Positions 1 through 11,214 of a stretch of DNA of 64,000 bases are shown here, in pieces. Source of the stretch: Liolophura sinensis (taxonomy: Eukaryota; Mollusca; Polyplacophora; Chitonida; Chitonidae); assembly GCF_032854445.1 (NCBI RefSeq), contig NC_088302.1, positions 53,908,046-53,972,045 of the forward strand, in the 5' to 3' direction. The translations under genes were made by a program, and so were the position numbers. The first letter of the stretch is position 1. The number at the start of each line of letters is the position of its first letter. The notes beneath the pieces are model-generated. The model had not been told where the DNA came from, did no database searches, and saw nothing but the letters and a program-made list of their open reading frames with translations.

Positions 1-410
1 GTTAAAATTACTGGTCAACTAAATCTCTTAAATCTCTCTACGGAACATTCCTCCATCCATAGAACTGACCGCTGTCGTAAGTGAAATATGAGGTAAATGG
101 TATACATTAAACAATCAAATAAATGATTAATCTCTATTTTAGAACTAAGAGATAAAACACACAGCCATGGTAAAATCACCTAGACAACGCACAGCAGACA
201 GGAGTTGTCCACTGTTTGAGAACGATAGGTCCTATTTTCACAGAAAGGGAACAGTCCCAGCGTTCATGACGAGGACGGCAACTGTGTGTAGATTATCAAT
301 CTGAGCGCACTTCGCGCTGTTAAAGTTTTTGGATGTATATTAGAATTCTTTCTGGTGCACACCTTATACGTTTCCACAGGGGACGCAACTCTGTGTGGCG
401 GAAAACTCAC

Positions 411-545
411 CTGTTCGGCATGCGTGCTGTCGGTGTGTTCTGGGGAACCGCCTTTGCCAGTACGGGAGGTTTGACCCAGGTTTCCCTCGGCTGATTCTAG
501 GACTAACAGTAAACTACTGACCAATATACCGTGCAAGGAGACCAT
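411..545 (-). CDS. Possible first coding exon of a secreted protein (partial gene)
   Basis: Reading the minus strand from an ATG at 545, the first 20 or so residues form a signal-peptide-like segment: Met, a short polar start, then a hydrophobic core (ILVSSLLLVL) and small residues. A hydrophilic stretch rich in Gly, Ser and Thr follows. After exactly 45 codons the frame meets an excellent splice donor (CAG|GTGAGT, boundary at 411) in phase 0. An in-frame upstream ATG exists at 626, but the 545 start places the hydrophobic core at the N-terminus. The rest of the gene would lie beyond the left edge, so no family can be named. The call rests only on the signal-peptide look and the donor; a chance ORF is possible. 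Confidence 0.35.
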
Positions 546-1030
546 GTCTTGATGCAGGAAACCGCGGTGTTCAGATTTACGTGTACATAGTAATTTCACT
601 AAACTATCAGGACCCGCGCTAGTCACTGATGACCCACATGTGCTATGATAAGGCGCTCTATGTAGGCCTCGATCTCCTTGAATACAGAATGTCTCACAAT
701 ATGATGAACTGAAGCTTTAGCAAATAAACATGTCACCTGGTTAAAACCCATACTGTATTCCCGACAGCAAACAAGAATACCATCTGTATATCATGACAGC
801 ATGACTCCCCAGTGAAGACAATCTGTGGAGCCGTACTATGTTGATGATCCGATTCTCCGTCAGCTCAGAATGCTGAACTGTCACGAATTATATCACATGC
901 TACAACATTTTCTCTCCGAAACCTGCTTTTCATTTTTAGACTACAATTCAGTGAACAGTTTCACGTAAAGCAAACTCAACTCACAGAACATTTCATTATG
1001 CGGCGTGAGAAAAGGCATTCGTTTAGCAAT
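546..1030. other. Noncoding stretch, nothing recognised
   Basis: No ORF with family resemblance, RNA gene or repeat was seen here. If the exon at 411-545 is real, this holds its upstream region, but no TATA box or initiator stands out. Confidence 0.4.
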
Positions 1031-1032
1031 GA

Positions 1033-1203
1033 CCGGCCCTGATGGCTCAGCTGATAGAGTGTCCGCTTCGGGGACGGTATATTCAGGGTCAATCCTGGGT
1101 CAGGTCACACCTAAGACCTTGCACATCACATGCTCTCTAAGGACTCCTTTGTCGTCATATGACTGAAACATTGTCAAGTACGACATTAAACCCTGAGCAC
1201 ATA
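1033..1203 (+). repeat. tRNA-derived SINE, family B (internally shortened)
   Basis: The copy begins with a tRNA-like head (A-box-like GATGGCTCAGCTGATAGAG, then a B-box-like GGTCAATCC). It continues with the family marker TCACACCTAAGAC and ends with the 3' block GTCGTCATATGACTGAAA followed by an AGTACGACATTAAACCC motif. Compared with the full copy at 61945-62298 it lacks roughly 150 bp in the middle. Confidence 0.75.
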
Positions 1204-1825
1204 CGAGTATGGATAGGTTTCACAATGCTAGTGATGAACTTATTCGCAAGCTTTCGGAACAGACTTCTCCCATCATCAGGTGTAGTGGCAAACTTTGCAC
1301 TTTGTTCATCACTAGCATTGTAAACCCCAATCACTCACTTACTAACTCGTTCAGCAATGTTGTGTTTTCATTTCTGCTCTGGGATAGCCCTTTTAAATTA
1401 TTAAGGCAGTGGTCAATACATCCCCTGTATAGTAACCCTTGTATGTAGTGGAACTGAAGAAGGCCTTGTTACCTTTGACGTTAATGTAGTAGTGGCCAGT
1501 TTTATCAAACGCCGATACAGTTAGTGATACGATTTTATCAATTAAATCTGTGTGTCCTCATACGGTACGTGTATTTGAACCTCTAGTTCTTCAGTGAGAC
1601 GTTTTCAGTTTTTAAGAATCCGCATACAGGTGACGCCTGAATTTTTTTCAGTTGCACAACAGAACCTTTTCCAGAATAACTGTACCTCCTGCAATTCCTT
1701 CATCAAGACAGTAAGTACAAGTTTGGTGGTATAGATTTTTGACCCACTTTAGAAACCACAATCCAGTAAAGTTGTGGTGACGGGAATGTACGGATATACT
1801 CCTCTGTTTGAAAAAGGACTGATGT

Positions 1826-1920
1826 TTTTTATTTATTTATTTATTTATTTATTTGGTGTTTACGCCGTACTCAAGAACATTTGACTTATACGAAGGCGGC
1901 CAACATTATGATGGGAGGAA
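1826..1920 (-). repeat. SINE family A fragment (3' end)
   Basis: A run of TTTA repeats is followed by the reverse complement of the family A 3' region (GGTGTTTACGCCGTACTCAAG, then the ACTTATACGAAGGCGGCC block). Only the last 100 bp or so of the element is present. It is diverged from the fuller copies, suggesting an old, 5'-truncated insertion. Confidence 0.7.
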
Positions 1921-2780
1921 AGATGTTTTTTTTAAATAGTTCCACCAGAGGATAGATCGTTATGGAATACGTTGCTGTTGCACTGATATTAAACTCCTTT
2001 ACAAGAACCTTATAGTAATATCTCTTGCAGACAAATATAACTTTAATAGGAGCTTTAACCGTCGGAACAATAAAGTATTTTCTCTGATGAACGTCAAATA
2101 GCTTTGGGACGGTAGGACCCTTCAGAACTTGTTTGACTGTCATGTAAGTATTAATAAGGTGGATTCCATTACACAACCTTTTTCTTTACCAGGTCACATC
2201 AAGCGTCAAGAACTGGACGTTCTAACATGTCCGTTTAGACCAATATTTTATGCAAAGTTTTCATGTGGCGAAAGAACAATTTTCTTATTAACTCTCATAA
2301 TTATGTTTCTCTGCTCTCTATGGTTCAGACCTCTAACAAGCAGACTACGTAAATCAACATTGATTAAAGTATTAAGGTTTCCAGTTATGACATGATTACA
2401 CGGATGATAAGTAAAATCTGAAGATTTACAGTCACAATTATATCTACCAAAAGTATGATCAAAATGAAATTGACTGTTTTCGTGTAATTAAATATCTTGG
2501 AAGACATTTGTTTGATATATAAGTAAGGAATTATGGGGGGCTTTCGTATGTTGAAAATATAATATACATAGGTTTGATAAAACATGTGATAAATACATGT
2601 ATCAAGTGTTGATTTCCCAGAAACTTGGCTTATGCTTTTGAGACCATAACATACGCGCTGCATGTTGCTCACTAAGCGATTGCGACAGATTAACCAAAAC
2701 TGTGTGCCTGTTCCAGCTGGCCAAGACTCGATCTCGTAAACTGAAGGACACAAACTGATATAAGCATTATGGCATATTTG
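1921..2780. other. Region downstream of the TRIM gene, no gene recognised
   Basis: Several ORFs of 90-120 codons occur, but none shows a recognisable domain. In particular no SPRY/B30.2 signature was seen, which matters because some TRIM-FN3 proteins carry one after the FN3 domain. The only clear signal is the polyadenylation motif at 2782-2787. Confidence 0.4.
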
Positions 2781-2781
2781 T

Positions 2782-2787
2782 TTTATT
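2782..2787 (-). terminator. Polyadenylation signal of the TRIM gene
   Basis: AATAAA on the minus strand about 100 nt past the TRIM stop codon at 2884, in the position expected for a cleavage/polyadenylation hexamer. It supports the FN3 exon as the last exon. Confidence 0.55.
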
Positions 2788-2883
2788 AAAACGTCAGTGG
2801 CTCTGGAATGTCTGTATTAAACAACATAAATCACACATGAGACCTGGACAGGTAATGCAAATTAATTGTGGGATATGTAGGGG

Positions 2884-5800
2884 TTAGATTATTTTCACAT
2901 CACTATCCCCGTTGCCTGTTTTAAAATACAACAAATGTGACCTCTGGCTGGGACCAGCATTGTTCCTGGCAATGACGTACAGGCGGTATCTATGGTGACG
3001 CTGAAGGCCGCGGATTGTAGTCTGAGCTTTTGATTGGCCAAAGTCCGCCACATCGAATGACTGACGATCATTACACATTCCGTTGCAATAGATGGCTGTC
3101 TCGTAATAAATAGTGAAGTAAGTCACGTGATCTTCGGGTGAAAACAACCAAGCAATGGCGGCAGATGAGTCGCCAAACACACAGTCCTCCGGAGAAAATT
3201 GAGGCGGTGATGGTGGCTCTGAAATTATAATCACAATGTACAATTAAGACACAGAATATTGGGAACATTACCACACATGAGCATATATTTGGAAAGAGTT
3301 TATACACTTCTGGTTTCAGCACTTTTTTTTCTTTCGATGTATTTCTTCAGGTGAAATAATTTAAGATCGGGACATTGGAAGAGCAAAGCGTCGGGTTTGT
3401 TGACTTGACAGGCTAACCACATCGCGGGGCATTTGTCACAGGCTGGTATCCTGTGTGAGAAAATCTCTTGTATATTAATGATTAACAGCAAGTCTTAATT
3501 TTCCGTAGTGTGGAATAGCACGAAATTAAACCTGAAATTCCGAAATAGGAAAAAGAGCGAAACATCCCGAAACAATTTCATATTGCTGAAAATGCAATTT
3601 GATATCAAATGTTGGTAAGTAAAGTTCATGATATTGTCTTTAACAAGAGAGATTCGGTGCGTATTCAAATAACAGCATCAAACAAAACAAAACAAAAAAA
3701 AAAACAATGAAAGAAAATACCTAAATCCAGAGTGAGAGCAAACTTCAAAGGATCGGTGTTCAGTACAAAGTTCCCGGCGGAAAGGACTTGGTGGGATATG
3801 GGTTGGTCATTCGTGGATGGCAGACTATCAAGTCGTTGTAATAATCTGGGGAAAATACCAGACTAGATGAGCATCATTTCAAAGCCACAACAAAACCAAT
3901 CATAATTTTCAACACATGCACTTTATAATACGTTGATTTTGATCGATAAGTTGGTGTGAAAACACTAAACTGTCTTACCTTTTAAAATCTTCACATTTCT
4001 GAAATTTGAATAGAAAGTAGTTTTATTACCAGGACAAAATAGTCACGAATAGTCATAAATAAATAAATGATTGGGGTATAATAAGCGGTGTCCTCTGACG
4101 TTAAACTGGTCCGTACAGTGTACAGCGCCAATTACTTCGAGTGTTCATACAGCAAGTGAGAGGCCTCCGTGGCTCAGTTGGTTAGCTCGCTAGCGCAGCG
4201 TAATGACCCAGTAGTGTCTCACCAATGCGGTCGCTGTGAGCTCAAGTCCAGCTCATGCTGGCTTCCTCTCCAATCGTAAGTGAGAAGGTCTGCCAGCAAC
4301 CTGTAGATGGTCGTGGGTTACCTCCGGGCTCTGCCCGCCTTCCACCCACCATAATGCTGAACACCGTGGTATAAGTGAAATATTCTTGAGTATGGCGTAA
4401 AACACCAATCAAATAAATAAATAAAATAAATAAATAAACAAATCCTAAAGCAAGTGAGCTAGGCTGTGGAGTTTAACAATGACTATTGTCTCCTGCGATA
4501 ATGATGAAAACTCTCCAGGAGCTGAGTTCAGTCTAAGCAGTGATTACAAGATGGCTAACGGATAGCACTTCACCGTAACAAGACAATTTTTAACTGACCC
4601 TCTTTTTCATTTTATTTCTTCATGTGTGGCTTACCTGCCAAACTTTTGCCTCGCTGTCATTCTCTTCCATTTGTAATAATGCTTGGCACTGATCTTCAAG
4701 CGAATCATATTCAAGAATTCTTTGTAACACGGCTTCGGATTGGTTGGGAAGATCTGATGAAGCCACCACAGTCTGCAACTGACCTATCAGATGCTGACTT
4801 CTGTGGTCACGAAGGCGCTTCAACCTTTTCTTTTCCTTTTGTATACAGGAACGCCCTGTCTTCAACAAATGCTGAAAAGACAAATAAATGCTTTGTCATC
4901 AGAGCGTTTAGACACAAGTTTAATGCTTGCATCTTATGAGAACTGACAGAAACTTTTAAGCAATGTGTCAAATCACATTACATTTGGGTTTTGTAAGGTA
5001 TTAATATTGAATGTGGTCATTGATTTATTTATTTATTTGATTGATGTTTTATGCCGTACTCAAAAATATCTCACTTATACGGCGGCGGCCAGCATTATGG
5101 TGGGTGGAAACCGGGCACAGCCGAAGGAAACCCACGGCCATCCGCAGGTTGCTGGCAGACCTTCCTACGTACGGCCGGAGAAAAAGCCAGCATGAGCTTG
5201 ACTTGAACTCACAGCGACTGCATTTGTGAGAGGCTCCTATTATGCTGCGATAGCGCGCTAATCAACTGAGCCACGGTGGCCCCTGCGGTCATTGAGACAG
5301 CGCGGTCATTGAAACACGTGCCCTAGGTGATAATAGGCGATCGTCGGCGCTTTTGTGGCCTTTGCGCTGTCCAACTTTCTACCACATGTCTTCTATCAGT
5401 ATCGTACGTATCTGTATACGTCGCGTGTGAGAAAGTTCGCCAGTAACTTGCCAAAGGTTAGTGGTTTATCCCGGCCATTCCATTCCCCCTTCTTGCTTTC
5501 CTCTCACTGAAATGACTACCACCGTAGACGTAAAAGAATGAATGTTGTTCAAACCAACGACGAAGTAAATAAATAAACAAATTTACACGTAATACAACAC
5601 AAGCTTTAGAACCTAGGTATATACCTGTTGGCTAACTGTGGCTTCTGAGAGGCTGTCAAAGCGCGAGAGTTCCTCCTCCCGGCGGGACTGGAGGTACTCA
5701 GTGATCCAAACCGAAACAGACTGAAACAGTGAAACATTTTGTGGCAGAGGTATTTAACGCCATGATCTGCGTGTAGATGGCACATCGAGTGAACCCGGCT

Positions 5801-7374
5801 AAATACACCTCAAACCAAGTCAAATATTTAACCTTACATAACATTTGCTTTCCGAGGCAGAGGGACCTTTATTTGGAGTTAACAGGCATGGTTTTGCTTC
5901 TGGCTAAAGGCAACACATAAAATATGAATAAATAAAATCTACTCTATCAGGACACTTCCTTCAGATATTATGCATTGAACATTTATTTATGTATGTATGT
6001 GGAATGGTTACCCAGTTAACATAGAGCTTAGTCGAATGAGAAGGCGTACATACCTGTATGTATTCTGAGGCGTTTTGCCCAGGAATCACCGCGTGCTGGA
6101 AGTGTTTAGGGGGATCCCCTCCAGGTGTGGCCAGACAGCACCTCACACAGACGGGCTGGTAACACTGGACACACAGCATGCTGACATTGACGTCTGCGTG
6201 GTCCACACAGAAAGGACTACTCTCTGTCGGTCCATCCTCAGTCGACCCCTCTCCAGGCTGCTCCAAGAACTCCTGCAAGATATTTGATGACCTTTGTCTG
6301 CCGTAAAAGTGATGGCAACATTTACCAGATTTATTAGAGGTAGCTAGATTTATATTAGCAGTTCTTAGATTTACAGACAGTACACAGATTTACATGCATT
6401 ATCTAAATTTACATGCGGCACCTATGCTTACCACACATTTACCAGCAGTGTCTAGCTTTCGGCAGCGATACCCAGACTTGCCATCTGCACCTAGATTTTT
6501 CAGCGACGCCCAGATTTAGCCGCGGTATCTAGATGTATATGCATTATCTAGATTTACATGGGACACCGATATTTACCAGCGGTGACTATATTTACTGCGA
6601 AGGAGTCGGTGGCCGAGGGGATTAGCACGACAGCGCACTCCCACCAATGCGGTCGCTATGAGTTCAAGTCCAGCTCATGCTTCACCTCCGGCCGCACATT
6701 TGAAGGTCTGCAGCATCCTGCGGTTGGTCGTGGATTTCCTCCTGTTTCATCCCACCATAACCCTGGCCGACGTCGTATACGCGAAATATTCTTTACAGCG
6801 TAAAACACCAATCAAATAAATAACATAAATATATTTACTATCAATTCATATATTTAACATCAGTATCTAGATTTCAGCAGCGGTACTCGGATTTAACAGC
6901 GGTACATAAATTTACACTATCAGCATAAGCTAGGATTACCTGCAGCTTCTAAATTCGCCAGCGATATTAAGTTTCACCACAGCAGAACTATTGTTGTCCT
7001 GGGTAAAAAATCACATACTGTAATAAATTCGGATCCACGATGTATTTGTTCGCCTCTGTATCGTTAGTTACAGAATGAGAGAAGTACACGTCAATGAAAT
7101 ACAACCACTACTATGTTACTTGTACCATTACCAATACTATGCACCGTTAAAGGCAATGCCACCGGTAATGCTCTAGCTTCTATACTACCTGGAGAGCATA
7201 GTTCCTGGGAAGATTCTCCACCCCCTCGGGAACCCAGTGGTCAGTCCGACAAGTGGGGCACTTAAGACGGTCATCACGGATCAACCCGTGGGCACAGGAG
7301 TCCCGACAAAGGGTATGTCCACAAGGTAGCACGACGGGGAGAGTGAAGGAATCCAAGCACACGGGACACTCCAT
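2884..7374 (-). CDS. TRIM-family protein: RING, B-box2, coiled coil, FN3
   Basis: Probable E3 ubiquitin ligase. Exons on the minus strand: 7374-7189 (exon begins near 7389), 6272-6054, 5720-5625, 4871-4635, 3998-3979, 3845-3721 and 3218-2884. All junctions are AG/GT, every phase matches, and the sum is 1218 nt (405 aa plus stop). Residues 3-40 are a C3HC4 RING (CPVC, then CGHTLC, CPTC); the middle CRDSC pair is spaced by three residues where two is usual. Residues 84-124 form a CHC3H2 B-box2 (CVDH, CVQC, CVRC, HFQH). Residues 136-250 are charged and helix-like, as a coiled coil should be. Residues 296-395 form a fibronectin type III domain with its core Trp and the YRLYVIARNNAG strand. The 96-237-20 nt exon sizes echo the conserved 96-231-23 pattern of TRIM genes. 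No SPRY domain follows. The start is the ATG just before the RING; five in-frame codons precede it back to a likely acceptor, so an upstream exon is possible. Which TRIM subgroup it belongs to is unknown. Confidence 0.85.
3979..3998 (-). other. 20-nt microexon of the TRIM gene
   Basis: The exon reads KCEDFK plus two bases of the next codon. It is flanked by a pyrimidine-rich acceptor (TTTCAG) and a strong donor (AAAAG|GTAAGA). It is required to keep frame between the 237-nt coiled-coil exon and the 125-nt exon, because skipping it gives an immediate stop. It matches the position of the 23-nt microexon known from TRIM genes but is one codon shorter. Confidence 0.8.
4161..4440 (+). repeat. Full-length SINE family A with target-site duplication
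   Basis: tRNA-like head (CCGTGGCTCAGTTGGTTAGC as A-box region, GAGCTCAAGTCC as B-box region), conserved body, and an AAATAAATAAAT tail. It is flanked by a 10-bp direct repeat, AGCAAGTGAG, at 4151-4160 and 4449-4458. It sits in the TRIM intron between the 237-nt exon and the microexon, so it postdates that intron. Confidence 0.9.
5024..5283 (-). repeat. Full-length SINE family A, reverse orientation
   Basis: The copy starts with the TTTATTTATTTGATTG tail complement and ends with the tRNA-like head complement (CAACTGAGCCACGGTGGCCCC). A 9-bp direct repeat, GGTCATTGA, flanks it at 5015-5023 and 5287-5295. It lies in a TRIM intron. Confidence 0.88.
5395..5582 (+). repeat. Diverged SINE-like element
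   Basis: The order of motifs resembles family A (a GTTCGCCAGTAACTTGCC block, a CCCGGCCATTCC block, then ACCACCGTAGACGTAAAAG and an AAATAAATAAAC tail). The sequence is too different to be the same subfamily. It is probably an older or related SINE in the TRIM intron. Confidence 0.45.
6310..6970. repeat. Degenerate 20-30-bp repeat interrupted by a SINE
   Basis: Variants of TTACCAGCGGTATCTAGATT recur from about 6310 to 6586 and again from about 6840 to 6970. A family A SINE at 6597-6829 splits the run. It lies in the TRIM intron between the RING and B-box exons. The copies are diverged, so this is an old array. Confidence 0.6.
6597..6829 (+). repeat. SINE family A inserted in a degenerate minisatellite
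   Basis: Head GTCGGTGGCCGAGGGGATTA, B-box region GAGTTCAAGTCC, and tail CAATCAAATAAATAAC. A 10-bp target-site duplication, TATATTTACT, sits at 6587-6596 and 6830-6839. The copy has an internal deletion compared with the 4161-4440 element. Confidence 0.85.
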
Positions 7375-7837
7375 GAGGACAGCGTCTGTCTGTAAACAGG
7401 AAGTGATGTCTCCCCTTCAAAAGAAAATACATATTCGACTCAAATGTAGCAAACTGGTGTGTTACTTTTGATTTGTTCACCTAGAAACTTTAGTGTTGTA
7501 GAAAGAAATACTAAATTATTCAAATTATTTCAGAATAATGCGAGAGCACTTCAGAATGGACTTTAGAATCTATCACCAAGCGTAAGATTCTTGTCGGTGT
7601 GTATAGCTGCCTGGTAGACTAGCCCTGTGTTACACATACAACTACAACCAAGGTGAAATTGAACACCACACGTACACATAGCTTTGAGTTGTAAGAGAAG
7701 TATGCGTTTCCCCGCATGATCGGGTATGATATAGGTTCGTTTTGTACATGGGATATAGTGTTACGTTTATTACGTCAGCAGTTAATTTTAGCAGCAACCT
7801 GTGGTTTCCACTCAATCAGGGGAGCAAGCCTGTTTAT

Positions 7838-8960
7838 ATGGTGGAACCTAATGGATGATCAGGATACCGTATCGTGAAACCTAATGGATGATAGGGATAC
7901 CGTATGGTGAAACCTAATGGATGATCAGGATACCGTATGGTGGAACCTAATGGATGATCGGGATAACGTATGGTGGAACCTAACGTAGTATCAGGATTCC
8001 ACATGGTGGAACCTAATGGATGATCAGGATACCGTATGGTGGAACCTAATGGATGATCAGGATACCGTATGGTGAAACCTAATGGATGATCAGGATACCG
8101 TATGGTGAAACCTAATGGATGATCGGGATAACGTATGGTGAAACCTAATGGATGATCGGGATAACGTATGGTGAAACCTAATGGATGATCAGGGGACCTT
8201 ATGGTGAAACCTAATGGATGATCGGGATACCGTATGGTGGAACCTAATGGATAATCGGGATAACGTATGGTGGAACCTAACGGAGTATCAGGATTCCACA
8301 TGGTGGAACCTAATGGATGATCAGGATACCGTATGGTGGAACCTAATGGATGATCAGGATACCGTATGGTGAAACCTAATGAATGATCAGGATACCGTAT
8401 GGTGAAACCTAATGAATGATCAGGGTACCGTATGGTGAAACCTAATGGATGATCGGGATAACGTATGGTGAAACCTAATGGATGATCAGGGGACATTATG
8501 GTGAAACCTAATGGATGATCGGGATACCGTATGGTGGAACCTAATGGATAATCGGGATAACGTATGGTGGAACCTAACGGGGTATCAGGATTCCACATGG
8601 TGGAACCTAATGGATGATCAGGATACCGTATGGTGGAACCTAATGGATGATCGAGATACCGTATGGTGAAACCTAATGAATGATCAGGATACCGTATGGT
8701 GAAACCTAATGGATGATCGGGATGGTGAAACCTAATGGATGATCAGGGGACATTATGGTGAAACCTAATGGATGACGGGATACCGTATGGTGGAACCTAA
8801 TGGATAATCGGGATAACGTATGGTGGAACCTAACGGGGTATCAGGATTCCACATGGTGGAACCTAATGGATGATCAGGATACCGTATGGTGGAACCTAAT
8901 GGATGATCGAGATACCGTATGGTGAAACCTACTGGATGATCAGGATACCCTGTGGTTGAA
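7838..8960. repeat. 33-bp minisatellite with 297-bp higher-order unit
   Basis: About 34 copies of a 33-bp unit (core ATGGTGAAACCTAATGGATG). Because 33 is divisible by three, the minus strand stays open for 254 codons and would read an 11-residue repeat; this is taken as a by-product, not a gene. A marked variant unit containing GGATTCCACATGGTGG recurs near 7998, 8294, 8591 and 8848. The first three are spaced about 297 bp (nine units) apart. Confidence 0.9.
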
Positions 8961-11200
8961 TCTAATGGATTTACCCAGAACGCAACTATCCCATGAGAAG
9001 TAGGATGATGTGTACTGGTTTACTCGAAGATGGGCCCATATGCCTGACAAGCATTAAACATAGGAAATATTCTTGAAATTCCTCAAGCAGCACACATATT
9101 ATAACAAACAGAATCAATTAACCAATCAATCAATCAATCAATCAACCAACCAGTACAACTTAAAACTTATTCTGTCGACACTGATGATGATATGACATTG
9201 TAATCGCTAGGACGAAGATACGGTCGTTTTTTGTTGTTCATGTTTGCATTCATGAAATGTTATCATCAAGATCATGATTGTCAGTTGAGTTGTTTATGGC
9301 TACATTCGCAACTGTATACGTCCTATGAATTCACTATGCACATGGAGAACTGCTTGAATCAGAGTTATGCAAATGAGATAGCCATAAATTGCATAATCAA
9401 GTTTAGAAAGACACTGTTAGTGTAAGATGAGCAAATAAAGTGGGTTGGGGGTTATTTGACAAAACGTATCGTCACTGCCCCAGTGCTGTGGGAGTGATCT
9501 CTCTGATCTACTCAATGTCCCAGAGAGACACACGAGGGCAAGATGCAGTATTTATTATAGATAGTCGGCAAAGGCGCAAATTTTACTGACCCATATTCAA
9601 GATCTTAAGTGTGTGTATTATGAATTTCGGTGAAAACACACTATCAACCATTCTTAATATTCATGGAATTAGTCTAGCTGTGTCTGTTCTCCAGCTATGT
9701 ATCCCCTGTCCACGGCTGTAATTTCCAAATAAGCACATGTAAATACATATTTATCAGTATATCATTTATTTATGGCCTGATGCACTTGAATTTCAAAAAT
9801 GTATGAAATAAACATTGTAAATTGAAACAGAGAAAGGATACTGTGATGGCAGTTTATCTTACCTTATTGTTGAGCTACATGTAATTCTGTGTGAGTAAGT
9901 CCAGCAATACTAGTAACCCTTGCAGCGTGGAACACCAAATAGGAAGAGTATACAGAGTTATCCACTAATATACAGGTAATGATCAAACTGAAACCTGTGC
10001 AATCGCCTCACCACACTTTGATGATATCAGGCCCTATATATAAGATCTTAAAATAGTAAAGTTTTCAGACACTGATACCTGAGATGTTCCGACCTGGTGT
10101 CTACGGCTGCCACAGATTACAGGATACGTGGTTCTGTATTACATTGGGCATTCGTGTCTCTGCTTGTCGCTTGTGCATTGAACGTACTTCCTAGGGCAGA
10201 CACAAAAGACCACAGACCAATAATGATGTCAGCAAATATAGCTAATGATATCATGATCAGAAAAGATTGTTGTATTCACACTTCACAAGTACTAACCTGG
10301 CGTAAAACAATAATCAGACAATAAATATATACAAGTAAATATTATATCTCTATTGACAAACCTTGAGAGGTTTCAGCAAATGTCTGTATTATATAATCAC
10401 GGGAAAGGCAGAAAAGGCGCTTGCATACGCACTGTGGAAGTACAACTTAATTACATACATGTACTTGACTTATGTTCCTGTTGCCAACACAACCACGCAC
10501 ACGGTATCGAGAGGTAATCGGGGTGCAGTGTGTACGCCTGTTGATAAATATCAATAACAGGTAGCCTAAAAGCTGCGCACTGACAAACATGTACACACCC
10601 TTTAGAGACTGTGTATTTCACTTATAAGTTTGATTGAGCCACTTAACTGATGGACATAAGCAAATGAATAGATATTTAGAACAAATGTTTAAAATGAGAA
10701 AGAAATATGCCTGTTAAAAGCATACGGTTACCTGTGCTCATCTGAATGACCATGGTGGTTTACTGGGTTCTACATATCGTATGCACATTTGTACAGACTG
10801 GATGCACAGGTAACAGCTGCTGGAAATCAATTTCTCTCTATATTTGATGTTGCAGTCAGTACTGTAAATTCTACTGCCCTAGTTTCATGCTCAAGTCAAG
10901 GTTTCTTGTCAAACCCACTGCAGCCCCGGCCGTCAAATCAAAACACAGAAAGGGAAGTAACTACCGAAGACTGAATAGTTGAATTCAGCTTATACAATTA
11001 GCATTCAGCGAAGCGTGATCGTAACCTAGTTGAAGCTTACATCAGTTGCCTTAGTAGTCATAACTTGTCATGTTCTCATAATACTTAGCCTGGTTTTATT
11101 TTTACAAGGAGTAGATCAGTATTCATTGATTGTGTTTTCTGCTATAAATATAACATGGAAATCACGTCAGTGTACAGGGATGTAATTTGAGAGAAATGAG
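8961..11200. other. Noncoding stretch with a short AATC microsatellite
   Basis: About 2.2 kb without a recognisable gene. A short AATC tract lies near 9118-9150. ORFs of 60-75 codons on the plus strand show no domain and no splice-supported context. This is plausibly the intergenic DNA upstream of the TRIM gene. Confidence 0.45.
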
Positions 11201-11214
11201 TGTAAATTACTTTC

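Noticed and set aside
3300-3491. Cys-rich ORF between the FN3 exon and the preceding exon, considered as an extra TRIM exon
   Set aside because: Its frame does not fit the phase-1 junction (it would stop at once), whereas joining 3721 directly to 3218 keeps frame and gives an exact codon count.
4161-4260. tRNA-like sequences with A and B boxes considered as tRNA genes
   Set aside because: They lack a full cloverleaf and continue into a conserved SINE body with an AAATAAAT tail and target duplications.
7834-8598. 254-codon minus-strand ORF with an 11-residue repeat
   Set aside because: It is the direct result of a 33-bp tandem unit without stops. It shows no signal peptide, no splice context and no non-repeat domain.
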